A stretch of 40,650 bases of DNA from a bacterium (GTDB lineage Bacteria > Auribacterota > JABMQX01). The first letter of the stretch is position 1; the number at the start of each line of letters is the position of its first letter. The stretch is from contig JAUYEE010000228.1 in the NCBI GenBank assembly GCA_030691545.1, forward strand, positions 1-40,650. Direction: 5' to 3'. Both the position numbers and the translations under genes were made by a program. The notes beneath the pieces were generated by a model. It saw only the letters and a program-made list of their open reading frames with translations, was not told the origin of the DNA and did not search any database. This document shows, piece after piece, positions 1-7,812 of the stretch.

Positions 1-15
1 GCCTCGGTGTTTCAT
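1..15 (-). CDS. 5' end of a gene leaving the window (unknown product)
   Basis: Only five codons are visible (MKHRG). The start is supported by a strong AAAAAAGGAGG Shine-Dalgarno sequence six bases upstream of the ATG and by a promoter-like sequence at 38-66. Nothing can be said about function. It reads in the same direction as the T6SS locus but has its own promoter, so it is probably a separate transcription unit. Confidence 0.5.
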
Positions 16-37
16 GACAATCCTCCTTTTTTCGTAT

Positions 38-66
38 ATGATATTCTATAATATATCATTTGTCAA
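38..66 (-). promoter_or_regulatory. Sigma70-like promoter with an overlapping inverted repeat
   Basis: Read on the minus strand, TTGACA (61-66) is followed after exactly 17 bases by TATCAT (38-43), about 22 bases before the start codon at 15. The spacer is very AT-rich. The arms ATGATAT (38-44) and ATATCAT (53-59) form a perfect 7-bp inverted repeat overlapping the -10 box and spacer, the usual place for a repressor operator. The promoter call rests on box match and spacing; the operator is inference. Confidence 0.65.
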
Positions 67-226
67 GGAAAAAAAGAAAGAAACCATAAATGCGAATTTG
101 CTCCCCCACCATCCCTGTGCCTAACATCACCCCAACTCCCCCATCTTCAGCCCTTTACTGCCCTACCTCCCAACCCACTTTCGGAATCGCTGTCTGCGCG
201 CGGGCGTCTCACCTGCATCGCCATCT

Positions 227-290
227 ACTTCGTGTTCTTCGTGCTCTTCGTGGTGATCCCCACGGCTCAGTTGACCACGAAGCACACCGA
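227..290. repeat. TTCGTG-heptad inverted-pair repeat, copy 1
   Basis: The forward arm at 227-254 repeats CTTCGTG-type heptads and ends in TTCGTGGT. The reverse arm at 274-290 begins ACCACGAAG. CTTCGTGGT and ACCACGAAG are perfect inverse complements separated by about 19 bases. The rest of 67-423 shows no convincing gene; its open frames are short and driven by this repeat. Confidence 0.75.
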
Positions 291-398
291 GAGCCGTTGT
301 GCACCCCTTACACAGGGGACAGCAGAAAGTGGATAGCAGAGTGCCGGTCTCCTGTCTCCTCACTCCTTTCACGGCCGCCAGCCGCACGAAGTCTCTAT

Positions 399-426
399 GC
401 AGGCCCGCCGAGGCGGGCCTGCGCTA
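399..426. repeat. GC-rich palindrome ending in GCTAC (R-family copy 1)
   Basis: The arms GCAGGCCCGCC and GGCGGGCCTGC surround a two-base centre and are followed by GCTAC. The same layout recurs at 5071-5093 (opposite orientation), 7787-7808, 11497-11518 and 27243-27265. On the minus strand the conserved edge reads GTAGC, and its TAG is the stop codon of the gene ending at 424. Confidence 0.8.
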
Positions 427-2445
427 CGTCCTTGACCCGCCCCCATGTTCATTGCGTCCCGACGAGCGGAGGATGCCTGTGAGATGACTGCCGATCACAG
501 CGCGGATCTCCCGGTTGAACCTCCAGTCTATGACGATGAGGCTTCGCGTTCGCACGAGGAGAGCCTCCAAATCGTCAACCGCGCGGTCGAAGACCTTGTG
601 AATGCCTCCCGGTTGGGCATCGCCATAGTCCTGGCAGACACTATCCGGCCCGGCGCCGGGGAACATGCGCACGATCATGGCCAAGGTGGACCACCACACG
701 TCCGCCGGTACCAGATCGAGGGCGTCTCCGGGCGCGACGCCTTCGTAAACCAACCGCTGGGGGCCGAGCGACTGAACCCATCGCGGGTCTCGGTTGAAAA
801 TCGCCTTGACCCGCAGGGGCAAGTCAACTGCGGCGTCGTACTCGTTGGCGACTGCTCGAGCCAGGCTCAGCACTTCGTCCAGGGCCACGGGCAGGCTTGT
901 CTGCTTGTCAATGAGAAGCGTTCTGACGGCAAGAACACCGAGGGCGTACAGATCGCGGGGAGAGCTCAGGAGGGGAATCGCCTCGAACGAAACGTCGGGA
1001 ATCGGCACGCCCTCCGCCGCGCGAAGTGCTGCGGCTGCTTCCTCAGTCAGTTTTTGGCTCAGGGTGCGGAACCGCCATTCCCCGGAAGCCAACGCTGCCT
1101 TCACATCGAGGTGGGAATATAGGTCAAGCCCGCCAGAACTGAGATTGAGCCTCAACCAGACAAGGTCATTCCGCGCGGTGCTGACGCGCTCCTGGGTCTG
1201 GAGCGTCCCCTCGACGATGACCGGTCCGTCACCCTTTTGTATAACCTTCCTGACACGGACCGACCCGCGCCCGTGCACCGACTCCCCGGCGGACTGAGGC
1301 TGGTAAATGGAAGCGCCTCGTGACGTTGCCCGCAGAAAGTACGAGACATCCGTACCCTCCACGGGCAATGCGATCGCGTCTCCGGGATCAATGAGCATCG
1401 TCCTGGCCGTCCACAAGAAGGGCAGACCGCGGCCGGGTTCCCCGAGCCTGACCTGGAAGCTGTCAGCCGTTATATTGAGAAGCGGCTGTTGGCGGCGGGC
1501 GACGACGCAGCAGACAGAGGCGATGGCGTCGGCCAGGAGACGAAGTTTCAAGTGAAATGTCTCGAGGAGGCGGCCCCATCTCCCGTGTGGGCCCAGGAAA
1601 AGTCGCCCATCTCCGCCCAGGACAGAATCGTCGCCGCGCAGCGCTTTCGTGGCATTTCCCAGATCGAGTGCCGAGCGGCCATGCGATGCCCCTTCCCACG
1701 AAACGCCGCTTAAGACATCGGCGAGAGCCTCAAACCCTATCGGACTGTAAGGCCGCACCAATATCAACCCACCCCCCGGATTGAGCGGAATCAGGTCTTT
1801 GTTGCCGCCGGCGATTTCATCGGACGATTTCGTGTTTGCGTTGGTCGGCGCATCGCGCGTTACGGGGACGAATGAGGACTTCTTCCCCAATTCGGGCAAG
1901 TACAAATAGCGGTGCAGAGATGTGCTGTACTTCGGAAGGTCTTTCTTGGCAAGGAGCTCATCGTCCTGACAAAGCTGCCAGTGGGATTTCGACTCGGCAT
2001 CCACCGGATGCACCGGTTCAAGCTTCGTCAGGTCGAGGTATGTGGGAAGCGGGTGTGCTGTCTCCCAGCCGGTTTCGACGATTCCTGCCTCTTCCAGTTC
2101 CTCGAACGCCTCGAAATGCCGCCTCCAGCGATCATCGAGCACCGTGTTGGTCAGAGCCTCACGGTAAGCTGGCAAAGCCTCTGCCAGACCATCGGGATTC
2201 TGAACCCAGACCTCAACCCAGTCGTGAACCCGCCCCCCAGCGTCAACAATGCAGCCCAGCAGCACCCTCGCGTCAATCGTATCCCGAAGGATTACAAGAT
2301 GCCCGCCTACAGGGTCAGGCTTGCACCTTGCCACGGCGGCGATTTTGAGGAGGGCGGTTTTCTGATCCTCGGCGAGCGGTATAGCCACATAGCCCTCCGG
2401 CAGCTTCGCCGAGCCACTTTTTTTCGATGAAGACGCCACCGGCAA
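424..2445 (-). CDS. Large T6SS-accessory protein, possible degenerate kinase fold
   Basis: The last gene of the T6SS-oriented series, 673 aa, with no signal peptide or membrane segment. I do not recognise a named family. Residues about 305-360 (an LLADAIA helix, then LLNITADSF and LPFLW) followed about 150 residues later by SPRDLYALGVLAVRTLL resemble the catalytic-loop region and subdomain IX of Ser/Thr kinases, but HRD and DFG motifs are missing; a pseudokinase with an insert is a guess. The start is uncertain: TTG at 2445 with a weak AGGG upstream, or GTG at 2439. The stop codon lies in the palindrome at 399-426, so the C-terminal tail (about GRNEHGGGSRT) may be altered from the ancestral protein. 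Position after DUF2169 genes suggests a role in effector handling. Confidence 0.7.
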   Translation of the reverse strand: MPVASSSKKSGSAKLPEGYVAIPLAEDQKTALLKIAAVARCKPDPVGGHLVILRDTIDARVLLGCIVDAGGRVHDWVEVWVQNPDGLAEALPAYREALTNTVLDDRWRRHFEAFEELEEAGIVETGWETAHPLPTYLDLTKLEPVHPVDAESKSHWQLCQDDELLAKKDLPKYSTSLHRYLYLPELGKKSSFVPVTRDAPTNANTKSSDEIAGGNKDLIPLNPGGGLILVRPYSPIGFEALADVLSGVSWEGASHGRSALDLGNATKALRGDDSVLGGDGRLFLGPHGRWGRLLETFHLKLRLLADAIASVCCVVARRQQPLLNITADSFQVRLGEPGRGLPFLWTARTMLIDPGDAIALPVEGTDVSYFLRATSRGASIYQPQSAGESVHGRGSVRVRKVIQKGDGPVIVEGTLQTQERVSTARNDLVWLRLNLSSGGLDLYSHLDVKAALASGEWRFRTLSQKLTEEAAAALRAAEGVPIPDVSFEAIPLLSSPRDLYALGVLAVRTLLIDKQTSLPVALDEVLSLARAVANEYDAAVDLPLRVKAIFNRDPRWVQSLGPQRLVYEGVAPGDALDLVPADVWWSTLAMIVRMFPGAGPDSVCQDYGDAQPGGIHKVFDRAVDDLEALLVRTRSLIVIDWRFNREIRAVIGSHLTGILRSSGRNEHGGGSRT

Positions 2446-2915
2446 CTGGCCCTAACAGCACGTGTAAACGCGGCATCCTGCCGCGCTCGAATTGGTTTCT
2501 TCGTGGGACCGGCTGGCAGCCCGTCCTACCCGCCATAAGGAACCTGCGTCGTGCGGGAGACTGAAGCAATATATCACCCCGCCATGCGGGGTCGTCAAGC
2601 CCCATATTGTGCAAATCCGAGAGAGGACAGCCCCCCGGCGGCTCAACAGACCCAGCCCCCGCCTTCATGCCGACGCACTTGAACCTTCGTGCCCTTCGTG
2701 TCCTTCGTGGTGAATATACGCCCCGGTCTGACCACGCCTGCCCGCGCTGGCGGTCTGACTCCGGGGTAGGCGCAGGGGGCCGCCCACGCATGTACCGTCC
2801 GTTGGCCCCAGCGGCCAGGGAAGAGCACGAAGATGACGAAGTTTGTCACCAGCCTCACCTAATTTCCTTATCGGGCATGGGCAGAATCCCAAGATAAGGC
2901 AAGGGCTCCCGGCCA
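2446..2915. other. Gene-free gap with repeats and a hairpin
   Basis: No credible gene is seen in these 470 bases. It holds a second TTCGTG-heptad pair (2684-2711 and 2820-2841) and a hairpin with perfect arms CCTTATC (2866-2872) and GATAAGG (2893-2899). The hairpin lies just past the stop codon of the gene at 2916 in its direction of transcription, but no T-run follows, so terminator function is unproven. Confidence 0.6.
2684..2841. repeat. TTCGTG-heptad inverted-pair repeat, copy 2
   Basis: The forward arm at 2684-2711 has three TTCGTG units ending in TTCGTGGT. The reverse arm at 2820-2841 has three ACGAAG-type units. The core between them is about 108 bases, the longest of the four copies here. 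Confidence 0.7.
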
Positions 2916-3782
2916 TTAGAACAGAGGCGTCCCCCCATGGCCCATACCGACCTGGTCTGCACCTGCTCCACTGGCCGCCTCACCGGCTTTTTGGGCGCCC
3001 CAAGAGGCGGCGGGACCCGCTGCGGCGCCGATGACCTCGCCAAGGCCCTGCCCCAGCCCTATTGCGAATGCCCCCGCAATCAGGACTTTGGCCGCGTTCT
3101 GGGCATCGGGCGGGAGTAATCCCGTCACATGTTCCACAAATGCATTCGTGGCGGCTCCCGCAAGAGCTTCGCCTATCGACCCTGGCGGGCTTCCGAGCGC
3201 TCTGCCGATAAGCGCTCCCACCGCGTCACCGGCCATGTTAATCAAACCATTGACCACGTCGCCCCACGTGAAGCCGACCTCCCGGGTGCTCACGAGTTGG
3301 AAGCAGATACTTGTGGGACCCACGAAGGGCCAGCCGCTGATGTCCTGGCAGTTCTGCGTCGGAATGCACCAGGCGGGGAAGGAGATGGCAACGGACCCCG
3401 GTCCGCCCCGCGCGGATCCATCCTGGGGGTCCTTGTTGGGGGTCGAGGGCAGCCAGTACTTCGTGGACGACGCGAGAGTCCGAATCGCAATGGACGGCGT
3501 TGCGGTGACGGGAGGAAGCGGCATGTGCATCTGCCCCATCCCCCAATCGTGTCCGAGCAGCACGTTGCCGATCCCCTCCGTTGTCACGCGATACCAGGAC
3601 CATTTCCCGGTTATGGCAAAGCCTGCGGCCGGATTGTTGATGGTGGCGATCCAGCCATAAGTCGGGATCGGCGCGGGATTCACGGGAGACGGCGGCACAG
3701 GCGGCTGACTCGGCGGCATGACCATGTGCACGTCGTATCCGATTCCCTGGATAGGAGGGTATTTGGCAATACGCGCCCCCAT
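2916..3782 (-). CDS. T6SS-linked protein with proline-rich N-terminus and Gly/Ala-rich C-terminus
   Basis: A 288-aa protein. Residues about 20-45 are proline-rich (PPSQPPVPPSPVNPAPIPTY), recalling the N-terminus of PAAR-like/DUF4150 spike proteins, but I cannot confirm that family. The central part has four cysteines. The last 120 residues are rich in Gly and Ala with GxxxG spacing (MAGDAVGALIGRALG, IAGAFAIGLGQGLGEVIGAAAG), typical of helices that enter or line membranes. The ATG follows the DUF2169 stop by three bases with AAAGGA upstream, so translation is probably coupled. Its place beside two DUF2169 genes suggests a spike-tip protein or effector that acts on membranes. Function is inference. 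Confidence 0.75.
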   Translation of the reverse strand: MGARIAKYPPIQGIGYDVHMVMPPSQPPVPPSPVNPAPIPTYGWIATINNPAAGFAITGKWSWYRVTTEGIGNVLLGHDWGMGQMHMPLPPVTATPSIAIRTLASSTKYWLPSTPNKDPQDGSARGGPGSVAISFPAWCIPTQNCQDISGWPFVGPTSICFQLVSTREVGFTWGDVVNGLINMAGDAVGALIGRALGSPPGSIGEALAGAATNAFVEHVTGLLPPDAQNAAKVLIAGAFAIGLGQGLGEVIGAAAGPAASWGAQKAGEAASGAGADQVGMGHGGTPLF

Positions 3783-3785
3783 TTG

Positions 3786-5111
3786 CTAATCCTTTCTCAT
3801 ATCGGCCTTGACTGCCGACTGCATTTCCTTGAGGCGCTCCGGAGTCATTGAGGGCGGTGATTGTGTGCGCCCCGCCCAGATCAGCGTCAGCAGCCGACTG
3901 TACAAATCAATGCATACGAGGTACAGTTTCCCTGCAACCTCCACGGGATGAGAAGCCAGTCCGGGTATCGTAAACACAGGAGTTTCTCCGGGCAACTGGA
4001 CAAGGAACCGGGGATGTTCCGGGTCCATACCGTCCAGGAGGATTGGTTCATTGCCTCGCAGGAAAGGCAGCCACAGTCCCAGCGAAGCGCAGCGCCCAGC
4101 CGAGGGGTGAATCAGTTTCGGGAGGTCCTCCGGCTTACAGGTGAAAATGTTGCCTCTGCAAAAGTCGGCCGGAATCAGGCCCCTCGCAACCTCTACGACA
4201 GGCTCTTTCTTGTTCGTCGTCGCAGGCGGCAGGCCGACCATCGAGCACCTGGGAAAAGATGAAACATCCAGGTATCCGAACCCGATCGGCAGCGGCTGCT
4301 TGTTCCAATCAAGGGGATTGCCGACCACCAACCGACCTGGGGTCAGCCGATCATTCGGCCACTCAAGATTGGGAAGCTCTTGCCCTTCGATCAAATCTTT
4401 GCGGTCTTCCAGCACATACCCCTTGCCAAAGCGATTGCGCGGATACATTAACGGGTGCCCCTCTTGAAGAATCTCTCCCGCCACCGACTTGACACGGCGG
4501 AGGTCTTCGGCAGGAGTTGTCTGTTCCAGTTTCTTCAGCAGGTCGGCTTCGAATAGCCGGTCTCGTCCCCCGTAGGCGTTTTCATACCGCAGGGGCATTT
4601 CCTCAAAGGGCTCGGGGGGGGGGAATGCAACTTTGCCGTTGACGTAATCGCAGAACCGCGGTCCGAACACCTCCGCCCTGTGCGCGTATTTGCCCGCGAT
4701 TTCCACTCCGACCTGCATCTGCGACATGCGCCGGGCTGAGCGGGCGCTGCCCTGAACGACCACGTCCGTCCCTGTCTTGTAGCCCACGAGTTCTGGCAAC
4801 GTCTTATAGGAAGGGGTCACGCCGGGGACGAGTTCATCGTGCAAGATATTTTTTTCTTCCAGCGGAGGTTGTTCTTCGGCAAGCTCGCAACGTCGCCCGT
4901 GCTCGAAGGTGTAAGTCCGTTTGTAAACGACGGACACTTCTTCCTGTCCAGACGCCGCGACGAGCACGACCCGCAGGGGAGAAGGAGGCATCGGCGCCAA
5001 CGCCGGGGGAATTTCCGGCGGCGGCAATTTGTCGAAAGGAACCGGCTTCGGTATGCGGCTCTTCTTGTTTGTAGCGCAGGCGTCCCCGCCTGCCTTCTCA
5101 TTATCGGCCAT
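3786..5111 (-). CDS. DUF2169 domain protein (T6SS effector adaptor), first of two
   Basis: A 441-aa protein with the DUF2169 pattern: a beta-rich start (VVLVAASGQEEVSVVYKRTY), VVVQGSARS, VEIAGKYAHRAEVFGPR, then PFEEMPLRYENAYGG near residue 185. DUF2169 proteins are known from T6SS loci as adaptors that help load effectors or PAAR/VgrG tips. The ATG at 5111 overlaps the previous stop by 11 bases and is preferred to 5129. Residues about 7-14 (AGGDACAT) are encoded by a dispersed palindrome at 5071-5093, so the extreme N-terminus is probably not ancestral. The C-terminus is longer than in the companion gene and contains VQLPGETPVFTIPGL. Confidence 0.88.
   Translation of the reverse strand: MADNEKAGGDACATNKKSRIPKPVPFDKLPPPEIPPALAPMPPSPLRVVLVAASGQEEVSVVYKRTYTFEHGRRCELAEEQPPLEEKNILHDELVPGVTPSYKTLPELVGYKTGTDVVVQGSARSARRMSQMQVGVEIAGKYAHRAEVFGPRFCDYVNGKVAFPPPEPFEEMPLRYENAYGGRDRLFEADLLKKLEQTTPAEDLRRVKSVAGEILQEGHPLMYPRNRFGKGYVLEDRKDLIEGQELPNLEWPNDRLTPGRLVVGNPLDWNKQPLPIGFGYLDVSSFPRCSMVGLPPATTNKKEPVVEVARGLIPADFCRGNIFTCKPEDLPKLIHPSAGRCASLGLWLPFLRGNEPILLDGMDPEHPRFLVQLPGETPVFTIPGLASHPVEVAGKLYLVCIDLYSRLLTLIWAGRTQSPPSMTPERLKEMQSAVKADMRKD
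5071..5093. repeat. R-family palindrome inside a coding sequence
   Basis: GTAGC followed by arms GCAGGCG and CGCCTGC with minor centre differences, in the opposite orientation to the copies at 399, 7787, 11497 and 27243. It lies in frame inside codons about 7-14 of the DUF2169 gene starting at 5111 without breaking the frame. Confidence 0.8.
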
Positions 5112-6108
5112 GGGTGACTCCCCTCGCAACAGCCTTCTCCGCCTCTACATCTTCGGGCCATTTCAACTCCGCCTGCCGTTCCTCCATCGGCCGCATGAGA
5201 TAGCGAAACAAAGCAACGTAGGAGGCCACGAGGACCCTCTCTGGCGCCAGAACAACAAGTGTCGAAAGCGTTGCCGGGAAACGGCTGTGAAGGTCTCCTA
5301 CCCGCGCATGGACGGAAGGTCCCTTCACGCTGGGCATCGGAAAGACTATGTCGCCATCCGGCGCAAATCCCATCAGGCGCAAGGAATCGCCCAACTCCTC
5401 GGGTTGGGCGACAAGCTCCGGAACTGCCTGGTTGAACAGCGTCGGCATGACGCGGAAAGGCATCCTTTCCGGAGGTTCCTCTGGAAGATTTTTCTTCTCC
5501 AGGATCCCCAACGGCTTGAAGAAACACGCCGGACGCGGCTTATCCTGCCAGGCTTTTATCAGGGCGCCAGGGTCTTCTATGTTCGGCAGAGGGGTTCCCT
5601 CGACCTCCTCTTTCTCGAACAAGAAACCGCGGCCGTCGGGGTTGATCGAGTGTGCGACTTCCGCACCGTACATCTTGGCTTTGCCACCAAAGGCGCGGTT
5701 GTTCGTCAGCGGCATTTCTGTGAACGGTTCCGGCTCAGAAGGGACGAATCGCAACATCGTTTTCCGCCACACCCGGTCACCGAATACCGCTACCTCGTGG
5801 CGGATTTGTCCGCATTCGACGGCGACGCGCATCGAGCGGACAGCCTTCCCCTGGGGCGCCATCGCCTTGCCGAAAACAAGCATATCAATGCCCCTTTTCC
5901 GAAACTCGAGGTCTGGAGACAGAGAGACCTTTTCAAACTCATACGGCTTGTCGAAAACGGGCCACGCATCATCCCCGGTTACAGGCACGAGACGCTCCTG
6001 CTCAAGCCGATAGGTCACTTTGCAGGCCGCGATGGCGAGAATCTCCCGTTCTCCGGTGGAACCGGTCAGCAGCTTGGCGGGGAACGGTGTGCGATTGGTG
6101 AAATCCAT
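5101..6108 (-). CDS. DUF2169 domain protein (T6SS effector adaptor), second of two
   Basis: A 335-aa protein starting MDFTNRTPFPAKLL, a typical DUF2169 opening. The family pattern continues with AIAACKVTYRL, LVFGKAMAP, MRVAVECGQIRHEVAVFGDRVW and PFTEMPLTNNRAFGG, the last matching PFEEMPLRYENAYGG in its neighbour. The ATG at 6108 overlaps the upstream TGA as TGATG and its stop overlaps the next gene, so all three are translationally coupled. The two adaptors are well diverged, suggesting different cargoes or tip proteins rather than recent duplication. Confidence 0.9.
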   Translation of the reverse strand: MDFTNRTPFPAKLLTGSTGEREILAIAACKVTYRLEQERLVPVTGDDAWPVFDKPYEFEKVSLSPDLEFRKRGIDMLVFGKAMAPQGKAVRSMRVAVECGQIRHEVAVFGDRVWRKTMLRFVPSEPEPFTEMPLTNNRAFGGKAKMYGAEVAHSINPDGRGFLFEKEEVEGTPLPNIEDPGALIKAWQDKPRPACFFKPLGILEKKNLPEEPPERMPFRVMPTLFNQAVPELVAQPEELGDSLRLMGFAPDGDIVFPMPSVKGPSVHARVGDLHSRFPATLSTLVVLAPERVLVASYVALFRYLMRPMEERQAELKWPEDVEAEKAVARGVTHGR

Positions 6109-6413
6109 CAGGCGTCCTTGTATTCCTCCTGCCCCACGCACGGAATCTGCTTCAGCAAGGCATGGGTCATCCAGATGGCGTGTTCGACCAACTTCTGCCC
6201 GTGGCCCTCAAAATCCTTCTGGTCGTCTAACTTGGCCGCCTCGTCCGGGTTTACCGCTTCGCGAGCCTTTAGGTTGAAAAAACGGCGTATAATCTCTTCC
6301 CGAACCGCCTGTTCACGGGCGGGCCAGAAATCGTCACCGGGAGGGGAACCGGCCAGGGCTTTTTCGAGGTACTCCTCTCGCAGCTCGCTCAGAAGCTTGT
6401 CCAGAGCGCTCAT
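6108..6413 (-). CDS. Small helical T6SS-accessory protein
   Basis: A 101-aa protein (MSALDKLLSELREEYLEK start), highly charged and probably all helix; no signal peptide, no named family recognised. ATG at 6413 is chosen over 6446 because the longer start adds residues running into the IS flank. It overlaps the downstream DUF2169 start as TGATG, so it probably works with the adaptors. The IS4 element sits 42 bases upstream, cutting the gene off from the vgrG part of the operon. Confidence 0.75.
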   Translation of the reverse strand: MSALDKLLSELREEYLEKALAGSPPGDDFWPAREQAVREEIIRRFFNLKAREAVNPDEAAKLDDQKDFEGHGQKLVEHAIWMTHALLKQIPCVGQEEYKDA

Positions 6414-6444
6414 GCCCGCTGTGTCGCGTGCGGCTGCTAATAAC

Positions 6445-6455
6445 ATATCTCACCA
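6445..6455. repeat. Target site duplication, left copy (ATATCTCACCA)
   Basis: These 11 bases recur exactly at 7773-7783 on the other side of the insertion. IS4-family elements commonly make duplications of about 9-13 bp, so the length fits. Removing one copy and the element restores a simple gap between the genes at 6413 and 7813. Confidence 0.88.
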
Positions 6456-7772
6456 GTACTGTCCGGTTGTTCGATTAGGTTCTTGTCCGAACGTACCATA
6501 GATTAAGATGTTACAGGAAACACGGACTGGAATCGATTTCAATTTCTCCGTACGATTTGGTCATTTCCTATCCATGGGAGGAGTGGCCGATGAATACGGG
6601 ACGAACTGTCTTTTCTCAAGTCATGGATTTCCTGCCTCTGCGAGACTTCCGCAAGTGCGTTGCTCGTTATCGGGGTCAGTACAAAATGCAGAAGTTCTCC
6701 TGCCTGGATCAGTTTTTCTGCATGGCGTTTGCTCAGCTCACCTACCGGGAAAGCCTGCGAGACATCGAGGCTTGCCTGCGGGCGATGCGGCCGAAGCTGT
6801 ACCACATGGGGATCCGCGCGCGGGTCTCGCGGAGTACGCTCGCCGATGCCAACGAGAATCGGGACTGGCGCATGTACGCCGACTTTGCGCAGGTTCTCAT
6901 CGCTACCGCGAAGCGCCTGTATGCGGACGAAGACTTCGGCATCGAGTTGGAGGGGGCCATCTACGCCTTCGACTCCACAACCATCGACCTGTGCCTTTCG
7001 CTGTTTCCTTGGGCGCGATTTCGCCAGACCAAGAGCGCCATCAAACTGCACACGCTCCTGAACTTGCGCGGCAGTATTCCCGAATTCATCCATATTTCCG
7101 AGGGAAGAGTGCACGACGTCAATATTCTCGACATGCTTCTCACACAGCCCGGCTCCTTTTATGTGATGGACCGCGCCTATCTGGATTTCGCACGGCTTCA
7201 TGCGGTTCACCAAAGCACAGCTTTTTTCGTGACGCGTGCCAAGCGGCGCCTTCGGTTCAAAAGGCAATACTCTCGTCCCGTAGACAAGTCAACCGGATTG
7301 CGATGCGATCAAACAATCATCCTTACAGGCCTCGATACAGCCAAGGAGTACCCGCAACCACTCCGGCGTATCCGCTATCACGACGGCGACACCCACAAGA
7401 CCTTTGCCTTCCTCACCAACAACTTCGTGCTTCCTTCACTGATCATTGCCCAGTTATACAAAGCACGGTGGCTGGTAGAACTGTTCTTCAAGTGGATCAA
7501 GCAACACCTGCGAATCAAGGCTTTCTACGGCACCTCCGAGAACGCTGTGAAGACACAAATCTGGATTGCCGTATCCGTGTACGTGCTTGTCGCCATTGTC
7601 AAGAAGCGGCTCGGTCTGAAGCAAAGCCTCTACACAATTCTACAGATTTTGAGCATCACGCTTTTCGAGAAAACCCCCATTTTACAGGCGTTTTCTGAAG
7701 AGATTTACAAAACCCAAACAGGTGGTTCTTGCAACCAGTTGATGTTGTTTGACTTATAACCGGACAGTAGTG
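6456..7772 (+). mobile_element. IS4-family insertion sequence (1317 bp, complete)
   Basis: The element is bounded by an 11-bp target duplication and carries near-terminal inverted repeats: TACTGTCCGGTT at 6457-6468 and its exact complement at 7758-7769. One intact transposase gene fills it, reading opposite to the T6SS genes. The intact gene, perfect duplication and matching ends all suggest a recent insertion. It splits the downstream T6SS accessory genes from vgrG and may be polar on them. Confidence 0.92.
6590..7759 (+). CDS. IS4-family transposase
   Basis: A 389-aa DDE transposase. The N-terminus (about residues 1-75, with FSCLDQFFCMAFAQLTYRESLRDIE) matches the DUF4372 region usual in this IS4 subgroup. 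AIYAFDSTTIDLCLSLFPWA gives the first catalytic Asp, FYVMDRAYLDF the second, and YKARWLVELFFKWIK is the YREK signature (Y-2-R-3-E-6-K) with the catalytic Glu. ATG at 6590 is chosen because GGGAGGAG lies 6-13 bases upstream; the frame opens earlier at 6557 but without such a site. Its stop falls inside the right inverted-repeat region. It appears functional. Confidence 0.93.
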   Translation: MNTGRTVFSQVMDFLPLRDFRKCVARYRGQYKMQKFSCLDQFFCMAFAQLTYRESLRDIEACLRAMRPKLYHMGIRARVSRSTLADANENRDWRMYADFAQVLIATAKRLYADEDFGIELEGAIYAFDSTTIDLCLSLFPWARFRQTKSAIKLHTLLNLRGSIPEFIHISEGRVHDVNILDMLLTQPGSFYVMDRAYLDFARLHAVHQSTAFFVTRAKRRLRFKRQYSRPVDKSTGLRCDQTIILTGLDTAKEYPQPLRRIRYHDGDTHKTFAFLTNNFVLPSLIIAQLYKARWLVELFFKWIKQHLRIKAFYGTSENAVKTQIWIAVSVYVLVAIVKKRLGLKQSLYTILQILSITLFEKTPILQAFSEEIYKTQTGGSCNQLMLFDL

Positions 7773-7783
7773 ATATCTCACCA
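7773..7783. repeat. Target site duplication, right copy (ATATCTCACCA)
   Basis: Exact match to 6445-6455, directly abutting the right end of the IS4-family element. Confidence 0.88.
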
Positions 7784-7786
7784 CAT

Positions 7787-7808
7787 GCAGGCGAGACGCC
7801 TGCGCTAC
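7787..7808. repeat. R-family palindrome after a T6SS gene
   Basis: Arms GCAGGCG and CGCCTGC around AGA, followed by GCTAC. It is identical base for base to the copy at 11497-11518 and starts four bases past the stop codon of the gene at 7813, where it could act as a 3'-end hairpin. Confidence 0.85.
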
Positions 7809-7812
7809 ATCA

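Noticed and set aside
5029..6501. A 490-codon plus-strand frame opposite the DUF2169 genes.
   Set aside because: It is antisense to two clear DUF2169 coding sequences and has no family features.
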